Positions 63,569-64,000 of a stretch of 64,000 nt of DNA are shown piece after piece. Source of the DNA: Sphingobacterium sp. UBA7855 (GTDB taxonomy: Bacteria; Bacteroidota; Bacteroidia; Sphingobacteriales; Sphingobacteriaceae); contig DLST01000018.1 in the NCBI GenBank assembly GCA_002500745.1, positions 467,227 to 531,226 of the forward strand, read 5' to 3'. A model generated the notes under the pieces. The model searched no databases. It was not told where the DNA came from and saw only the letters and a program-made list of their open reading frames with translations. The first letter of the stretch is position 1. Each line of letters starts with the position of its first letter. A program made the position numbers and the translations under genes.

Positions 63569-64000
63569 ATGACGGGAAAAACAGTTTTATATTCTTTTTT
63601 TACTTTTTTTATTTGTTTCTTTTCGATTAGATCGTATTCTCAGCAGCTCCCTAAGCGGGAGTTTCGCGGTGTGTGGGTTGCAACGATAGGTAACATAGAC
63701 TGGCCCTCCGTGAAGGCTGGCAATAATGTTGCAAAGCAAAAACAGGAATTTATTGATTTATTGGACCAACATCGTAGTGCGGGACTGAATGCGATTATTC
63801 TGCAAGTGCGTCCTGCGGCAGACGCCTTCTATGCAAAAGGCAGAGAGCTTTGGAGTAGATACTTAACCGGAAAACAGGGATTGGCACCTTCTCCATTTTA
63901 TGATCCTTTGGAATTTGCAATCAATGAGGCACACAAGAGAGGAATGGAACTTCATGCCTGGTTCAATCCGTATCGTGCTTCAACTACGTTAAATCCCGCT
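63569..64000 (+). CDS. GHL10/DUF187 (DigH-like) glycoside hydrolase, N-terminal part
   Basis: From the ATG at 63569 the frame stays open to the right edge of the window (144 codons). A signal peptide (1-25, IRSYSQ) is followed directly by the GHL10 barrel start LPKREFRGVWVATIGNIDWPS, then LNAIILQVRPAADAFY and RGMELHAWFNPYRAS. It is clearly similar to the lipoprotein glycosidase at 29756-31381, but has no lipobox and no linker, so it is a soluble periplasmic or secreted form. The putative substrate is peptide-free peptidoglycan, by analogy with E. coli DigH. Confidence 0.88.
   Translation, partial: MTGKTVLYSFFTFFICFFSIRSYSQQLPKREFRGVWVATIGNIDWPSVKAGNNVAKQKQEFIDLLDQHRSAGLNAIILQVRPAADAFYAKGRELWSRYLTGKQGLAPSPFYDPLEFAINEAHKRGMELHAWFNPYRASTTLNPA

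Overview
The window reads as a chromosomal piece of a Bacteroidota bacterium of the family Sphingobacteriaceae, most likely Sphingobacterium or a close relative. The signs are four SusC/SusD pairs, many AT-rich promoters of the TTTG-N19-21-TAnnTTTG type, near absence of strong Shine-Dalgarno sequences, and small Bacteroidota-only families (DUF6728, DUF6266). No rRNA or tRNA gene and no CRISPR array was found.

Region 1 (1-32,600), almost all on the minus strand, is a large polysaccharide-utilisation-type locus whose recognisable enzymes point to bacterial cell wall. In transcription order it holds an N-acetylglucosamine-6-phosphate deacetylase (nagA), a DigH/GHL10-type glycosidase, a thioesterase, a SusC/SusD pair with an N-acetylmuramoyl-L-alanine amidase, a second SusC/SusD pair with a DUF4397 lipoprotein and a phosphodiester-glycosidase (NAGPA-type) lipoprotein, a NamZ-type exo-N-acetylmuramidase (DUF1343) with a third SusC/SusD pair, a metallophosphoesterase-PQQ propeller protein, a GH9 protein, a polysaccharide deacetylase domain, MurNAc-6-phosphate etherase (murQ), a sodium:solute symporter, purine nucleoside phosphorylase and the start of a putative porin. 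Working model: amidase and glycosidases strip and cut wall glycan outside the cytoplasm, NamZ releases MurNAc, the symporter imports it, and MurQ and NagA feed it into amino-sugar metabolism. MurNAc kinase and NagZ are not in the window. A 13-bp motif, GCGTTTTTATGCA, recurs upstream of the transcription units. The GH9 gene ends on a dnaX-like slippery heptamer that would fuse it to the start-less deacetylase domain by a -1 shift.

Region 2 (32,700-46,400) is mainly housekeeping and plus strand: DUF6728, ridA, a DMT exporter, a stand-alone SusC/SusD pair, a minus-strand AAA ATPase with nuclease-like tail, a lipoprotein, recG, hflX and lipB.

Region 3 (46,350-53,050) is accessory: an SH3-like exported protein, two small HTH regulators with a possible autoregulatory operator, an unknown protein, a tandem HEPN protein, a decayed AAA/DUF4143 ATPase and a relic of a second HEPN gene. 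Both AAA ATPase genes carry three palindromic units at 32-33 bp spacing right in front of their start codon. This is the best candidate in the window for an undescribed system.

Region 4 (53,050-60,970) has a MocR regulator operon with CTGTACC repeats upstream, then an iron/siderophore uptake operon (DUF4198 protein, TonB-dependent receptor, two small membrane proteins, PepSY protein) with a structured leader. Region 5 (61,000-64,000) has a WalJ/YycJ-like metallo-hydrolase, L-serine ammonia-lyase and the start of a second DigH/GHL10-type glycosidase.
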